Shown in pieces: positions 34,604 through 48,165 of a stretch of DNA of 64,000 nucleotides. How positions within the stretch are numbered: position 1 is the first letter of the stretch; every line of letters begins with the position of its first letter. Below the pieces are notes generated by a model. That model saw nothing but the letters and a program-made list of their open reading frames with translations, did not search any database and had not been told where the DNA came from. The stretch is taken from positions 47,303,001 to 47,367,000 of the forward strand of contig CP141156.1 in the NCBI GenBank assembly GCA_035233585.1. The letters run 5' to 3'. A program made the position numbers and the translations under genes. The DNA is from Antiaris toxicaria (taxonomy: Eukaryota; Streptophyta; Magnoliopsida; Rosales; Moraceae).

Positions 34604-37310
34604 GTGTTTTAGAGCTTTTGGAACACTGCTATTTCGAGAAAGTCAACATGTCAAAATATTAAAAGTTTTCTTTTAAAACTCGAAAGAATTGACTCCATTT
34701 AAAGTTCATACCAACTCCACAAGTACTTTGTGGTGAGTTGATCTTGTTGACTTAAGACTTGACTGAATCAATACATAAATAAATATATATATATGTACAC
34801 ACACATATATTTTCCTGGCCCTAATTTTCATCCGAATTAAATTTGGTCGGGGTTGAGTTCTCTTTCAACCAACGTTAAGGATAATGTTTCAATAAAGAAA
34901 AAGGGTTAAAGAAAATGTATTTACCACCAAAAAAAAAAAAAACCCGTTAAAGATAGGGTGTATTTATTTCTTAGCAATTTTTCTTTCTCTTACGTCTCAC
35001 ACTAACTTCTACTTTCCACAATTTTTTTGTAAATAGCTGTTTTTAAAACTTTAAAAATAAGTAGGTTTTAAAATATTTGAAATATATTTATTAGTGCATA
35101 TGCTTTTTTTTAGAGGAGCATATGCTATTTATTTGAAATATTTTAAAAACTAGAATTTTTGTTCCAAAAAAAAAAAAAAGGACTTATATGCTCCAATTAC
35201 TGTTTTTTGTTTCAACTTCTACCCATTGTCATGCTCTAACCCTGTATCGTTTAAAGCCTTAAAAGCCTAGGACCTTTGAAACTTTTTCAATTGCCAATTA
35301 TAACCATTTTGTACTTAGTACTATGGGGAAAACATTTGTTCATGGGGAGTAAATATTAGACATTAAAATAAGATGTATATATTAATGTAGATTGTATTTA
35401 TGTATAGTTAACTGTTTAGTTGTTTTGTGGATTCTAACCTTTTGAACTTGATGTATGAGCTTCATTTAGAAATTTGTTAGTCTAATATTTTAAGCAACAA
35501 TATTTAATGAACAAGTTGATCTTTGGGTTGGTATGAAAGATAACCCTTTGAATGCGCCGATAAAATCCACCAAGCCGTTCTAGTAGATTTTCTAGAACGT
35601 CAATTTTGTTATTTGTAGTTTAATTTAATTCATTGACGTAAGACGTCAAAATTTTGATCGGAAGAGGACAAAGAGGTTACACCATCTTCAATTAATGTCA
35701 ATGCTTTATTTTAAGCAAAAACTGTTAAGATTACATAAAATTTGATGTAGGGTTCTATTTTATTTCCCAACTACAATAAAAAAACTATTCTAAATGCTAT
35801 ATCTAGCTCTTTTTTTTTACTTAAAGATGGATGGAGTCAAACTTTATACCTTTAAGTGAAGTTATACATAATACTATCTCTAGACTATAACTCTAATCAC
35901 CTATATGTATCTTTTCTAGTAGCCAGAGTTGTAGAGCTTATAAAAGATTTTAAAAAAATAAAATTATATGATGTAGGACCGTATAGAAGCAGGAAAGAGA
36001 AAAAGAGATAAAAGAGAAGAAACAAGCTAAACGAAGAAAATTCAGCAAATAAATAAATAAATAAAGGCTGAATGAAGAAAAGCTAGAGAAATATAGATAG
36101 AACTATCAGAGAGAGCAATAAGAGCGGAAACGAGAAGAATTATATGAATTCAAGAGAGAAAAACAGAAATTTAAATATTATAAATCAATGAACTATGCAA
36201 TAAACTTAAAATAAATGTTTGGGTGGCAAGACCTTAATCAATGATATTCAAAATATTATATAAATGTAATTCCTAATGTTTAAAACAATCCTTATAAATA
36301 AACATAATTTGAAATAAAACCAAAATATAATTACAACTTTATATTGAAATTTCTTTTTTTTTTGGGCATTTAAATAGGATTTTTTTTGGGTGAGTTTATC
36401 TAGAACTAATTAATTGCACGCACATATGTTGTTTTCCTAGGAGCATCGTTTTATTTTTGGAGTTTTATTTTTGGTAATATTTCCTTAAATAAAAAAACTA
36501 AATCGCTGGATTTTTTTGTAAGTACTGAATAGCTAGATTACTAGACCCTGATGTTCAATGACAATGCTAAGGAAGAAGGCACTAAGAGCATTTTCAGTGT
36601 ATCCAAGTTAAATTTTAATATTTAAAAAAAAAAATCACTTCCTAACGTAATGGCATACATTGCTGAGGGCGATTAACGAGCGAATCATGTTGAAATTTTC
36701 GTTTAATCATTACCATATTTTCATTTCTAAATTCTTTAAATACTAAAAGTTTATTTCATGAATTTCAGAACTTGACAATGGCAATATAAGTAATATATGC
36801 ATTAGAACACAAAATAGAGATCAAGTATGATATAACTTGTTTAAACCAAATCTTGATAATTAGGGGATAATTTTATTAAAAGGTACAAAGAAAAAATGCA
36901 ATAAGTAAGACTCTATTTTTAATTGTCACATTTGTATCTAATTATATTTATATGTATAATATTAATGTGTTATTAAAATATATATTTAAAACATCTTCAA
37001 TACAATACCAAATTGATGTATTGAAATTGAATTTTGACATTTTGAGTTTGATAAAACCACTCTTTAAGGAAATGTTAGTTGCAATACTAAATTTGAAAAT
37101 TGTTACATTAATGATAAATTTACCATCAAATATGTCAAATTCTAATGTTGACATTTGATTATTATTGGTTGATATCTTAATTTTTTAATTTAATTCTTAT
37201 CATTTTAAAATTAGTAAATCACTAAAAGTTTATGTTTATGGAATTTAAAACTTAGTAATGATGATAAAAAATAGATATGACATTAAAAAATGTCATGCAT
37301 AGCCCATTTG
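34604..37310. other. AT-rich intergenic DNA
   Basis: No gene recognised. Between 35010 and 35160 inverted ATAGxTxxTTAAAATATT words recall the foldback family at 5065 and 19314 and may be a fragment of it. Open frames on both strands at 36948-37158 are chance. Confidence 0.5.
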
Positions 37311-37603
37311 GATCATTGATTGTATTTGAATATTCATTTAAGCTGAATACTTGCTTTTAAATGTTATTTGAATCAAACTAAATGTGTATTTGGATAGTTG
37401 TTGTTAAAGATAATATTCAAATAGTGTTAAAAAAAAAGAGTGTGGTAAGGATTTATAAAAAGTGAAAATTTAAATTGGATTTAAATTGAATCATTGTAAA
37501 ATAATAAAACATATAAATAGTTCATCTACACTCCAATAATATCTCATTCCAATTTGGATTTAAATACAATAATAACTATTTTAATGGCTCATCTAAACAG
37601 GTC
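37311..37603. mobile_element. Candidate MITE
   Basis: The ends GCCCATTTGGATCATT and, in reverse complement, GACCTGTTTAGATGAG are weak inverted repeats of the MITE type. Similar TTGGATTTAAAT words lie toward both ends. No clear target duplication, hence low confidence. Confidence 0.3.
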
Positions 37604-38040
37604 AATAATTAATTATAAAATAGGATAACATATTAAAATTTTGTTCACACTTTTTTTTTGGTTAATAAAAATAGCATTAATGATATTAGTGGTTTATCTT
37701 GAGATTCAACAGTAACTTTCTGGGGAAAAGCTTGAAGCAGAGAGTAAAGCATGATTCGGTTTACGCCTTTAGCAGCACAATTAAGAGGGAAAAGAAATAC
37801 ATATGTGATCTGATCTGATTATATTTATTTATAAAGTGAGCAAACGGAATCCAGGCGACAAAGGGTGGCCCACAGACCTGATGGGATAAGGAAGAGAGAG
37901 AGTATCCAGCTAAACAAACGAAAGCGACAGACTTTTATATGTAAAAAAAAAAAAAAAAAAAAAAACGGTTCTAGAAGCAAATTTTGGAATTTTAAAACTT
38001 GGAAGCAAATTTTTGGAAAGACCGGAATAATCGGCGACAT
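37604..38040. other. Intergenic DNA with a poly-A run
   Basis: An A26 run lies at about 37942-37965. Otherwise no gene or element is recognised; the base composition is more mixed than in the flanking DNA. Confidence 0.45.
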
Positions 38041-38082
38041 TGATGACGTCATCAAATGACGTGTCATGACGCGATCGTGACG
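38041..38082. promoter_or_regulatory. Cluster of TGACG (bZIP/TGA-type) motifs
   Basis: The palindrome TGATGACGTCATCA (38041-38054) is followed by TGACG at 38057, 38067 and 38078: four TGACG cores in 42 bp. Plant TGA-type bZIP factors bind TGACG pairs, as in as-1 elements. No recognisable gene starts nearby, so use as a promoter is inference. Confidence 0.4.
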
Positions 38083-39856
38083 TCCTTCATTCATTTTGAC
38101 CATTTATTTCTATTTTTTAAAAAATTAAAAAGGCCAGCGAAAAAAAAATTAATAAGAGACCGTAGACTATGGACTAGGTGGGCCAAAAAGCAGACTAAAG
38201 AGAGAGAGAGAGAAAGAGAGAGAGGTAGAGATGACGTGGGACTGAATTTGACAGATTGTGAGTTTTGAAGCTTAATGCCGAAAAAACATTCTTTTTTTTT
38301 ATAAATTTTATTTTTACCCTTTTAATTTTGATATTCTTGAAACTTTTCTATTAAATCTTAAAAATAAATAGAAATACTCATAGGCTTGTAAAATATTATC
38401 ACCCTTCACCCTTTTACTTGATTAATAGAAAGAATGCTGAGTGATTACAACAATTAAAGTGTAACTTAATAAGGATAAATTTTAGTTGTCTCACTTAAAT
38501 TTTAATATTATTATAACTTTATCTTTAAACTTTTAAAAATTAGAATTTATATCCTTAATATATTAAAATATTAGTAAAAATACCTTTCAAACTTTAAAAG
38601 TTGATAGGTGTAATTATTAATTTTAAATATTCAAGGGTAACATTAAAAATATACCAAAGTTTATAGGGTAGAAATATAATGTTTAAGAGTCTTATATTTT
38701 TGCTACCTGTATAAAGTTTAAAGGACATTCTTAATAACAATTTAAAATTTGAAGAGTTATAAATATCGATTTTCATAATTCGAAAGGTAAAATTGAATAA
38801 GTATTAAATTTTAGGGGTAAAAGTAAAGTTTCTTTTTAAATCAACAAAGTCATTCATTAAACTAATGAGGGGGGTAAAAATGATTATATTTTATAGTTTA
38901 AAAAACATTTCTATTAGTTTTTATAGTTTATGAGATAAAATTGTAAGATTAGTAAAGTTTAGGTGGTAAAATTGAAATTTGTTTTTTTTAGCAAGTAAGA
39001 ATTCCTAAAGGAAAAAAAAAACATTTTGTTTAGTCCAAAAAAAAAAAAAAAGGTTTTTTAATTTTATTTGTTAGAAAAGACGTGCTCCCTTCGGTTTCTC
39101 TCGTTTCCAAGCAATTTCCCTTAGGCTCGGCTGGCTCGGCTCGGCTCAGTTTTCTTCAGTTCCTGTTGCACACGAGTCGTTTCTCGGCTTTGGGCCCTTT
39201 TTTCTTTTGCTGAGAATGAAGGAACTCGGCTTTGGGCTTTAGTACGCTTCCTTTTCTTTCCCCTTTCTCCTTTTGTCCTTTTTTATTTTTTTAATTTCTT
39301 TTTATTTTTTTAATTTTTAATTTTTTAATTAGCTTTTTAAAGACAATTAGCTTCACCGAATGATTACTTGGCCGGTTGTGCCGTGTAATCCAGAATCAAA
39401 GGCCAAATGAATCAAATCTCGTGTTTGTCCAATCTCCCATAATGTGTTACAACTTACAAAAGTACAAATTGTTAATTTGTAGTGACAGACATTTTTCTTT
39501 CTCGTTTGCTCTAAATAGAAAGATCTATCTCACTGTGTTTAATTAGGAACTTCGCTTGTTACATCAATTATAGACTTTTTTTTGTTGTTTTAAAAGTGAG
39601 ATATTCAAACTTTATACCTTTATATGAAATCAAATTTAATATTATTTGATTATATTTTTAATCACATATCAATAATCGAGTTGAAATGTGTAAAATTACT
39701 AGAAAAAATTAATATGCACTATTATGATGGAAGTCTTATCTTTTCTTTTTATAGTAATCCTACAATATCACTATTGAAGTCAGAGTCATCTCTTATTTTT
39801 TCACCTCAATATAGATCAAGGAGATCAAAAAAAGAATTAGATCGACTTGAGAGCCA
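38083..39856. other. AT-rich intergenic DNA
   Basis: No gene recognised. Contains (AG)n at 38201-38223, repeated GGCTCGGCTC words at 39125-39147, and long stretches of TTTTAAA-type sequence. The open frame at 39624 runs into the retrotransposon and shows no known motif. Confidence 0.5.
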
Positions 39857-39861
39857 GATTA
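39857..39861 (+). repeat. Target-site duplication (GATTA), left copy
   Basis: It is identical to 60492-60496, just outside the other end of the element. It confirms that 39862-60491 is one insertion with its later nested element. Confidence 0.9.
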
Positions 39862-40023
39862 CGTTACGTTGCGAAATTTTAAATTTCAAAATTTACACGT
39901 GAGTGTATAAAAAATATATATATATTGGTGTGTCAATTAGCATTTAATTATGAGAATTTAAATTTATATTTTTATTATATTAACTATTAACTTGAAAATA
40001 TTTTTAAATCATTTGAAATTTTT

Positions 40024-40064
<41 letters not shown>

Positions 40065-40634
40065 AAAAAAAGAAGCAAATCATTCGTGACATACAACCAC
40101 TCCCTATGCATTATTCAACTGCTTCCTTCGTCGTTTTTCTTTCTTGGTTCTTTATCAATCTCTCTTGTTCTCTTTCTTTCATCACTACCTCACCTTTTCT
40201 CGTCTCTCTCACTGATCCCTCTCTCTCAAAATTTTCCAAAATATTTCAAAAACTCCCTTTCTCTCTTTCTCATTCTCTCTCACCGATTCTCTCTCTCCCT
40301 CACGTTTTCTCTCTCTTTCTTCTCACTCCCTCTCACTCTCGATCTCTCACTCTCTCTAGCTTTCACTCTCCATCATTTTTTTTTCTCACTCCCTCACCAT
40401 CTCTCTTTCTTCTTCTTCTTCTCGCTCTCTCTCTCCGCTGCCCTCACAACGATCGACCTTATTCTCCCCGTCACTGACCAAGCAGGTGCCGTTCGACCGA
40501 ACACCTGGTCCTGCTTTCCTCTCCACCACCTGACGCCGATCAAGCCCACGGAAGCCCAGTCGAACTCCTCACCGTCGATCACCATTCCAAGCCCGAAGCC
40601 GACCGCCCACCCGTTTCCACCCCAGCACCACCGT
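39862..40634 (+). mobile_element. 5' LTR of the outer chromovirus, first part
   Basis: It aligns with 58268-59052: the start CGTTACGTTGCG against TGTCACGTTGCA, an (AAT)n tract at 40027-40060, a long CT-rich block (40130-40440) and then a GC-richer block. The first base of the usual TG has mutated to C. The CT-rich block gives long but meaningless Leu/Ser/Phe-rich open frames. It is cut by the inner element. Confidence 0.85.
40630..40634 (+). repeat. Target-site duplication of the inner element, left copy (mutated)
   Basis: ACCGT here and ATCAG at 52017-52021 both derive from ACCGG, which survives undisturbed at the matching place in the other LTR (59048-59052). The right-copy differences are C-to-T and G-to-A transitions. 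Confidence 0.65.
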
Positions 40635-43600
40635 TGTGACACCCCGTGCCCTTAGTGGCCCGGACCATCACCGAAAACTTACTTACTTTAACTCATACTT
40701 ATACTTTCTTGCAAACTGATACTTTAAGTTACTTAATTAGATACCCTAATTTCAGGGAAATTTTTTTTAATGCATAGTTATTTACTATTCATGTACGTAT
40801 ACTTTAAATGTGTATCGTCTAAACATAGGAAGTTTATTACTCATACACATTTATAATACTGTCTAACTATTTATTATTCAAAAATACCGTTTATTGTTAC
40901 TATTCAAAAATACTATTTAACAGTTACTATTCACAAATACTGTTTAACGGTTACTATTTAAAAATACTATTCAATGATTACTATTCATAAATACTGTTTA
41001 CTCAAAAATTATGTGGAAGAATACTTGCGGTGTATCCATAACCTCGCCTCACATTCGCCTCCGCCGCCGTCATCGCCCATTATGGTTTAAGCCATAGGAC
41101 GCTTACCTACAGCATGAACACACTCCGTAAGCTTTAGCCAGTAAGTGCAACATGTTAACCACAAAACATGTTTAAAATATAGTACATACTTAAAATCTTA
41201 TAAGCATACAAGGTATCAACATATACCACATATCACATTTTCACACAGGACATGGAAATATATCATCTAGCATCTCAGAATGCATATCATGTGGGTATGT
41301 CCTATCATGCAACTAGGAAACTGACTCTAACTGTATCTAGGGCATAACGTGTACACTACAGGAACCGTTTATGCTCAGATTATGTTTCATTATTCATTAT
41401 CGTTTCGTATTGAAAAAAAGCGCATAGTGAACCTTGCACTCGAGGACTATATGCCCGTTTTATTTGTGAACAAAACGTGGACCTTGCGCCTGTTTTATTT
41501 AAAAACATAACATGGACCTTGCGCCCGTTTCCTTTAAAAATATAACGTGGACCTTACGCTCGTTTTCTTTAAAAACATAACGTGGATCTTGCATCCGTTT
41601 TCTTTAAAAATATAATGTGGACCTTGTGCCTGTTTTACGGTCTCCTTAATTACTTACCTAATTCTTTATCTGATCTTGCCAAATAATTTGCTAAGCTATC
41701 TCTAATCTTACGCAATAGGGACGTATGGTATCTAACTTGGGATCAATCTACGCAATTGTGAACTATATGCTCTTATACGTGCTGTGCATCAACATGTACA
41801 TGCTATGTATATTTAACATATTGTGAAAACCATCATTTCAACTCATTTTATTTATGTCGTGGGCGGAGTTATACTTACCTAAATTGCAAGCAAAAATGTG
41901 TACTCTCACCTTATCAGGTTACAAGTAACCACCTGTCAATATAATGCACTCCATTAACACTTTTATTGTGTCACTAATTCTGTTAGTGACTAACGTAGAT
42001 AAATTGTTTAGTACTGATTGCCTGTCGGTACTAACTCGCTCTCTTACAGAGTTAGAAACTCTAGGTGTGGTTAATTAATTTATTACCCATAAATTAATTA
42101 CCGTCGTTCTTAGGTCACTATTACCGTTAGTGACCATAACTTGTGTTTTCATGTGGTACCGAGGCCCATCAGTACCCTATTAGTTTATTTTGGGGATTTG
42201 GTGTCTATCTTCTTATCGTGTCTGATTAATTTGTCTACTTGATAGATTAATCGTCGTTCCTCACTTTATCGTTCAAAACACGGTCCTTAACTGGTTGCCG
42301 ACCAGTCAACTAACCGGTTACCTCGCGCATTATTTGCTTGGTGATCTACCGGGTTACTATCGATTGTTTGGTGTGGTAGCCTACTGGGCTACCAACACTG
42401 TTTATGGTCATTTTTGAAAAATCATTTGGTTGTCTTATAAAATTCTTGGAAAATAATGTGTTTGGAAACCGTCTCCTCATTATCCTGTTGGAAGGTGGGT
42501 GACATTTTTACGCAACCATTTTTATTTTTAAAGTGTATAATTGGTCTTGTATTTTAAGGGTGGTTTTTGAACAACTTATAAATACTATTTTCAAACTTAG
42601 ATGAAACGACTTTGTTTACAAATTTAGTGAACATGAAATTTTTCGTCCTCAACGAGATGAACAATTTTTGTGTTCACATAGAGCTCAAATCTAACTCGAA
42701 CGGGTCCTAATCCTATCAAACCTGTGGCCTATGTGCCTAGTTTTTTTTTTGTAAAAGTCCTAGTTTTGCATCCCTTTGCAAACGGCTCTATTTGAGACCC
42801 AAAACGGTAAAATTTTTAAAACATGTGAGGGTTATCCTTAAGATTTCGACGTGTTCTATAACTTTTGTGTTGAGCCCGAAGTACAGTTCGGACTCTAAAT
42901 AGTCCATTTTTAATAAAACCTGAGACTAATTATTGGGTTCGGATTTTTGGTCCCAGTTTTGGGCACAAAGTGAAAACCACTCTAAAAACCTATCGTATCG
43001 TCGTTTTTGGCCAAGGGCTATTTGATACAAAAACAACCAAACAAAATTTCCTTAAAACACCATATTTTACCAAATCCCAAATTCGACATTAAGGGGGTCG
43101 AAATGGCCAAAATTCGTGGCCTTTCCTGGGGATAGATTTGTGTCCAGCCACATCCCTATACATTCATCGTATGACACATACTAATAACCATTCGTAAAAA
43201 ATTGTAAACACAACCACAACCACATAAACTTAAAAATGAAAGCCAAGTGGTCAAAATAAAATTATTATAAACCATATGCATAAACAAATACACATAAATG
43301 GCCTTGATCAAAAACTTAAAATCACTAAATCACAAAAGGGAAGGTTTTGGCTTTTACCTTTGTGCATTGAACTAAGCACGATTTTGAACTAGGGCTTGAG
43401 GAACCAAAGTGGCCGTGTGGATTCAAGAGGATAGGGGTCAGTTTTTATGCTAGCAAAACACCAAAATAATTTCTGTTAAGATCAAACCAAAACAAAAACT
43501 AAAACCACAAACGTTGGATTACAAAACTTACCCTTGATCACTTTGGAAAAGGCTTGGAAATGAAATCACCTACACGAACTTGAAGAGGCTAGATTTTTGG

Positions 43601-45187
43601 TGAGCTTTTGGTGTGATTTTAGCTTGAAAATGTGAGGGTTTGGGGGACTCAAAGGTAGTCGGTTGCAGCTAGAAGAAAGGGAGAAATGGTTGTGGTGTTT
43701 TGGGAGCCAAAAGAGAGAAATGGTAGCCCTAAGTCATGTGTGCCTTTTATAGGCAAAGCTAACCAAACTTGCTTAAGCTTAATCCTAATTAATTGTCCAC
43801 CATTTTAGCCTAATCATGGGACAAAATTGCTGCCCATTTTCAGCTGCACAACAGCCAAGGGCTGCGGCCATTTATGGGGGGGAAATTAAAAAAAATTTCC
43901 TTGGCCATGTGTTGAAAAGTTTGAGTATTTTATTCAACAAATGGTCCAACACATCCCTAACTTTAGGGAAAACTTTTCCCACTTGTTAGGGCTGTATTTG
44001 GGGACTTTCTAGCTGATGGCACATGGTTTTCTAAGGGGAGAATTCATCTGTAAAGTCTTCTCTTCGCAGTCTCATTCCTACCGTTCGGTATCCGATCCTT
44101 TTTTGGCAGTGTTCTAGTTTTCACCCGAAATTGGGTTTTCTGAACCTGATTTTGACACTGTCAATCCCTGATTATTTTATACTGTTTAAGAGCCCATTAT
44201 CAGTCTAATTTACTGTTCATGTCCTATACTGTGGTTGTGTCTACACTGTGTTGTCCTTTTACACGTAAACCGAGGCGTTCCTGGACGAAATTTCAGACAC
44301 AGTCTCTCTTGACTAATTTGGACGTGTTGATTCCATTTTTATCTGTTTTACATCCATTGGAGGTCATTTGAACCAATTTTCGAGATCTGTGTGATCCCAC
44401 CTTGAAAAACATGTCAGGTGCCCGATTGACTAATTTGGGCGTTCTGAGCCCAAATATATCAGTTTCAGGGCGAGTAAAGGTTGTCTTGACCCTCATCCCG
44501 ATACTACATATCTCTCAAACTAAAATTCTCGTTTTGTGCTCAATCAACCAGATTGAGTCTACTAACCGTTCATATATCAGTTTTATGTCAAATTAAGGCC
44601 GTTCTGACCAGTAACTTGACACCGTGGTTCCTACTATTCACTGTCTTTTACTTAACTGACTAATCTGAGTATTCTGACTTCGATTTTGTCAGTTTTTAGG
44701 TGAGAAGAGGTCATCCAGACCATTTTTTTGATATCGTACCCTTACTAGGGTTTCTTATCGTTGTTGTGCTCAGACAATCTGTTCAAGCGTTCTGGTGATC
44801 TATTCACCAGTCTTGCGTCAAGAAATGGTCGTCCGGACCAGTTTCCTGACACTGCGTCTCTCATACATTTATACACATAATAGGGTAGACCGAGTTCACT
44901 ATCAGTCGCCCCTTTCACTGTATAAATAGTACTTAAACAGTACCGTATCTGTTTAGTCTATTCAACTGGAAAAATATACTATATTTTCCAACTTAATTAC
45001 TCATTATATAGTAATTAGGTTTCATACATTTTTGAGAGTTTATATAACGGCTCTCTGCTTATTACAAGGCCTTCAACATGGGCGTGTATCTGATCATGTC
45101 ACTTAAATTCGCACTAAATGACATCAAATTATTCCTCAACTTTTCATTATTTAGAATTTAGGTTACATGAGTATGGGGGTCCTTACA
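40635..45187 (-). mobile_element. 3' LTR of the inner element
   Basis: It is homologous end to end to 47100-52016. Landmarks are a 35-bp tandem array at 41470-41640, two RNA-coding-like but stop-filled regions, and a promoter-like TATA on the minus strand at 43743-43752 (CCTATAAAAG). Non-coding. Confidence 0.88.
41470..41640. repeat. 35-bp tandem array in the inner 3' LTR
   Basis: About five units of ACGTGGACCTTGCGCCCGTT plus a TTTCTTTAAAAACATA spacer. The GG landmark recurs at exactly 35-bp steps (41479, 41514, 41549, 41584, 41619). Confidence 0.85.
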
Positions 45188-47099
45188 ACCTAGCCCCCTT
45201 ACAAAATTTTCGTCCTCGAAAATTAGAATAGTTCTGAAAATTTCTTTTCATATACTCTTCCTGTCCCCATATGGCTTTTTCTATGTTGTGGTTCCATCAC
45301 AACATTTTTACAAGTGGTATAACCTTATTCCTAAGTACTTTGTCTTCTTTGACTAGGATTTGCACGGTTTCTCCTTGTATGTCAGATTGGCATGCACTCC
45401 ATGCAGTCTCACTAGCTGAGCTTCATAAATTTCTACTCTCATTTCCACTCGGGCAGCTCGATTTTTCGCAGTTCTCCAGCCGACCGTTGATGTTCCACTT
45501 TAATCCTCTGGCATGCAAGGCATTTAGCAACGAACTCGGCAACGTTATCCTTCATTACAGGCCATTAAAACCTTTATTTAGACCTTTGTACATCTTGTTC
45601 ACCCCTGAGTGGACGGAATATAGCGTTTCGTGAGTCTCTGAAAGGATTCGTTTCCTAGGTTCTTCATTTTTTGGAACGCACACTCTATCTCTGCAATAGA
45701 GTATGCTGTCCTTAGAGACTCAAAACTCTGAGCTCCGATCTTCTGTAGCTTGCTTTGATGGCGCTTCTGACAAGGCGTTATTAGTCATAAGTAACGAAGA
45801 ATGCTTCCGACTCAGCGCATTGGCCACCTTGCTGGCTTTTCCTGGATGGTACAGGATCTTGCAATCGCAATCTTTCACCAATTCTGGCCATTTTCGTTGC
45901 CTCATGTTAAGCTCCTCCTGTGTGGAGATGTGCTTGAGGCTCTGGTCGTCCGTATAAATCTCGCTCTTGATTCTGTATAGGTAGTACCTCCATGTTTTTG
46001 GTGTGAAAACTACTGCTGTTAGCTCCAAATCATATGTAGGGTAGTTCTTCTCGTGGTCCTTGAGTTGTCGTGAAGCGTACGTGACCACTTTACCCTTTCG
46101 TATCAACATGGCTCGGGTTCTTCCATGGGTTCCCTTGATGTCCTTAAGCGCTTCTGGCTGGTGCTCGGCCTTGGTTTTGTCATGAGCCTTCTTCAATATG
46201 TGTTGTAGAAATCCATATCGGTTCCTCGTAATGCACAGTCATACACCCTTGGCGTCGGTTGGTGAACTCATCCTATAGTGTTACTAACGCCTTGCTGTTG
46301 AAGTACATCCCCTTGAATTCAGTCTAACTTATCTTGCTCACATTTCTTCTAATCACTACTATCTTCTACTCCTGATGCGCGTTTTCCTTAAAGCAAGGGA
46401 TACTTATGTCATCTTCTCTCTGTCGACCAATCTCTTAGAATCTAAGACTACTTGGATATCCGCTAACCGATCATTGGCTCCTACAGGGTTGGTGGTTCCT
46501 TCGAACTCTATCACATAGCAGAAAAGGATTTATAGGTCTTTCGTTCCGTACTAGGAATCATGTCACCTATCATTTTCCTTAATCACGTGTGAAAATGTTA
46601 ATTCTAAGCTCTTAGGCAAAACGATACTGCATTTCATAGTATTTCTCAAAATTTGTACAAGCTTCTAGTTCGGTAGGAGTGGCACACACTTCCCAACATA
46701 CAACCTCGAAGAGGACATACTAGGATAGGTCCAGTGGAAGTAAGCTACCACTTCCCATCATGCCTATATACGTAGTCAAAAGTTTTGCTAATATAGGTTA
46801 CTGCTATTTGGAGGTTAGTACTAATTCTACGTCTAAGATATCCTTGTCGTTGCTCCTGTTGACGATAAACTCCTCTAGGTCTTCCTCGTTTTCTAGATCA
46901 GAGCTGGCCTATGAGAGCAGGTATTGCTGGTGCTTGTTCTGCCGGTGCAGGTTCCACTGGTATCGCCATGGTCACCTACTGTAACTTAGTCGTTAACTTA
47001 CAAACTAATACTTTATGATAAAAACTAACTTACTTAGACAGATGAAGCAAGCGTACGGCGATGTGAGGTAGGGCGGCAGGAAACCTCTCCGATACCAAC
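45188..47099 (-). mobile_element. Internal region of the inner element (deleted)
   Basis: Read on the minus strand: PBS at 47087-47097, a leader shared with 480-584, an ATG (about 46970) heading a short Ala/Pro/Glu-rich stop-interrupted gag start, unrecognisable DNA to ~46200, the RNase H remnant, and a short chromodomain end (about 45220-45290). The chromodomain part reads LVKML, stop, WNHNIEKAIWGQEEYMKR, followed by NFRGRKFCKG before the PPT. An intact relative needs ~5 kb here, so about 3 kb is missing. Confidence 0.7.
45720..46196 (-). pseudogene. RNase H remnant of the inner chromovirus
   Basis: This 158-codon open frame matches the C-terminal part of Ty3/gypsy RNase H: GKVVTYASRQLKDHEKNYPT, then DLELTAVVF, YTDDQSLKHI, ELNMRQRKW and YHPGKASKVANALSRK. 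In a full pol this domain removes the RNA template after first-strand synthesis. The N-terminal 35 residues do not fit RNase H and the upstream catalytic Asp region is absent, so the frame is a deletion product. The homologous segment of the outer element is 56300-56654. Confidence 0.8.
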
Positions 47100-47949
47100 T
47101 GTGACGCCCCGTGCCCTCAGTGGCCTGGACCGTTGTTGAAAACTTGCTTACTTTAACTCATACTTATACTTTCTTGCAAACTGATACTTTAAATTACCTA
47201 ATTAGTTACCCTAATTTCAGAGAATTTTTTTTGATGCGTAGGTATTTACTATTTACGTATGCATACTTTAAATGTACATTGTCTAAACATAGGAAGTTTA
47301 ATTACTCATATACATTTATAATACTGTTTAACTATTTACTATTCAAAAATACCGTTTACTATCACTATTCAAAAATACTATTTAACGGTTACTATTCATA
47401 AATACTGTTTAACGTTTACTATTCATATATGCTATTTAACAGTTACTATTCAATAGTTACTATTCATAAATACTGTTTACTCAAAAATTATGCGGAAGAA
47501 TACTTGCGGTGTATCCATAACCTCCCCTCACATCCGCCTCTGCTGTTGTCATTGCCCATTGTGGTTTAAACCGTAGGATACTTGCCTACAGCATGAACAC
47601 ACTCCGTGAGCTTTACGCCCAGTAAGTACAACATATTAACCGCAAAATATGTTTAAAATATAGTACATACTTAAAATCTTATAAGCATGTAAGGTATCAA
47701 CATATACCACATATCACATTTTCACACAGGACATGGAAACATATCATCTAGTATCTCAGAATGCATATCATGTGGGCATGTCCTATCATGCGACTAGGAA
47801 ACTGACTCTAACTGTATCTAGGGCATAACTTATACACTACAGGAACCGTTTATGCTCAGATTATACTTCATTATTCATTATCATTTCGTATTGAAAAAAA
47901 AGGGAATAGTAAACCTTGCACTCGAGGACTATGCGCCCGTTTTATTTAT

Positions 47950-48165
47950 GAACAAAACGTGGACCTTGCGCCTGTTTTCTTTGAAAACATAACGTGGACC
48001 TTGAGCCCATTTTCTTTAAAAACATAACATGGACCTTATGCCCGTTTTCTTTAAAAACATAACGTGGACCTTGCGCCCGTTTTTTTTGAAAACATTTTCT
48101 TTAAAAACATAACGTGGACCTTGTACCCGTTTTCTTTAAAAACATAATGTGGATCTTGTGCCCGT
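47950..48165. repeat. 35-bp tandem array in the inner 5' LTR
   Basis: The same unit as at 41470-41640, with about six copies and one shortened unit near 48090. Confidence 0.8.

Noticed and set aside
40086..40655. A 189-codon Ser/Leu/Phe-rich open frame (similar frames at 58329-58859)
   Set aside because: It is made by the CT-rich block of the outer chromovirus LTR, occurs in several frames and both LTRs, and differs between the copies.
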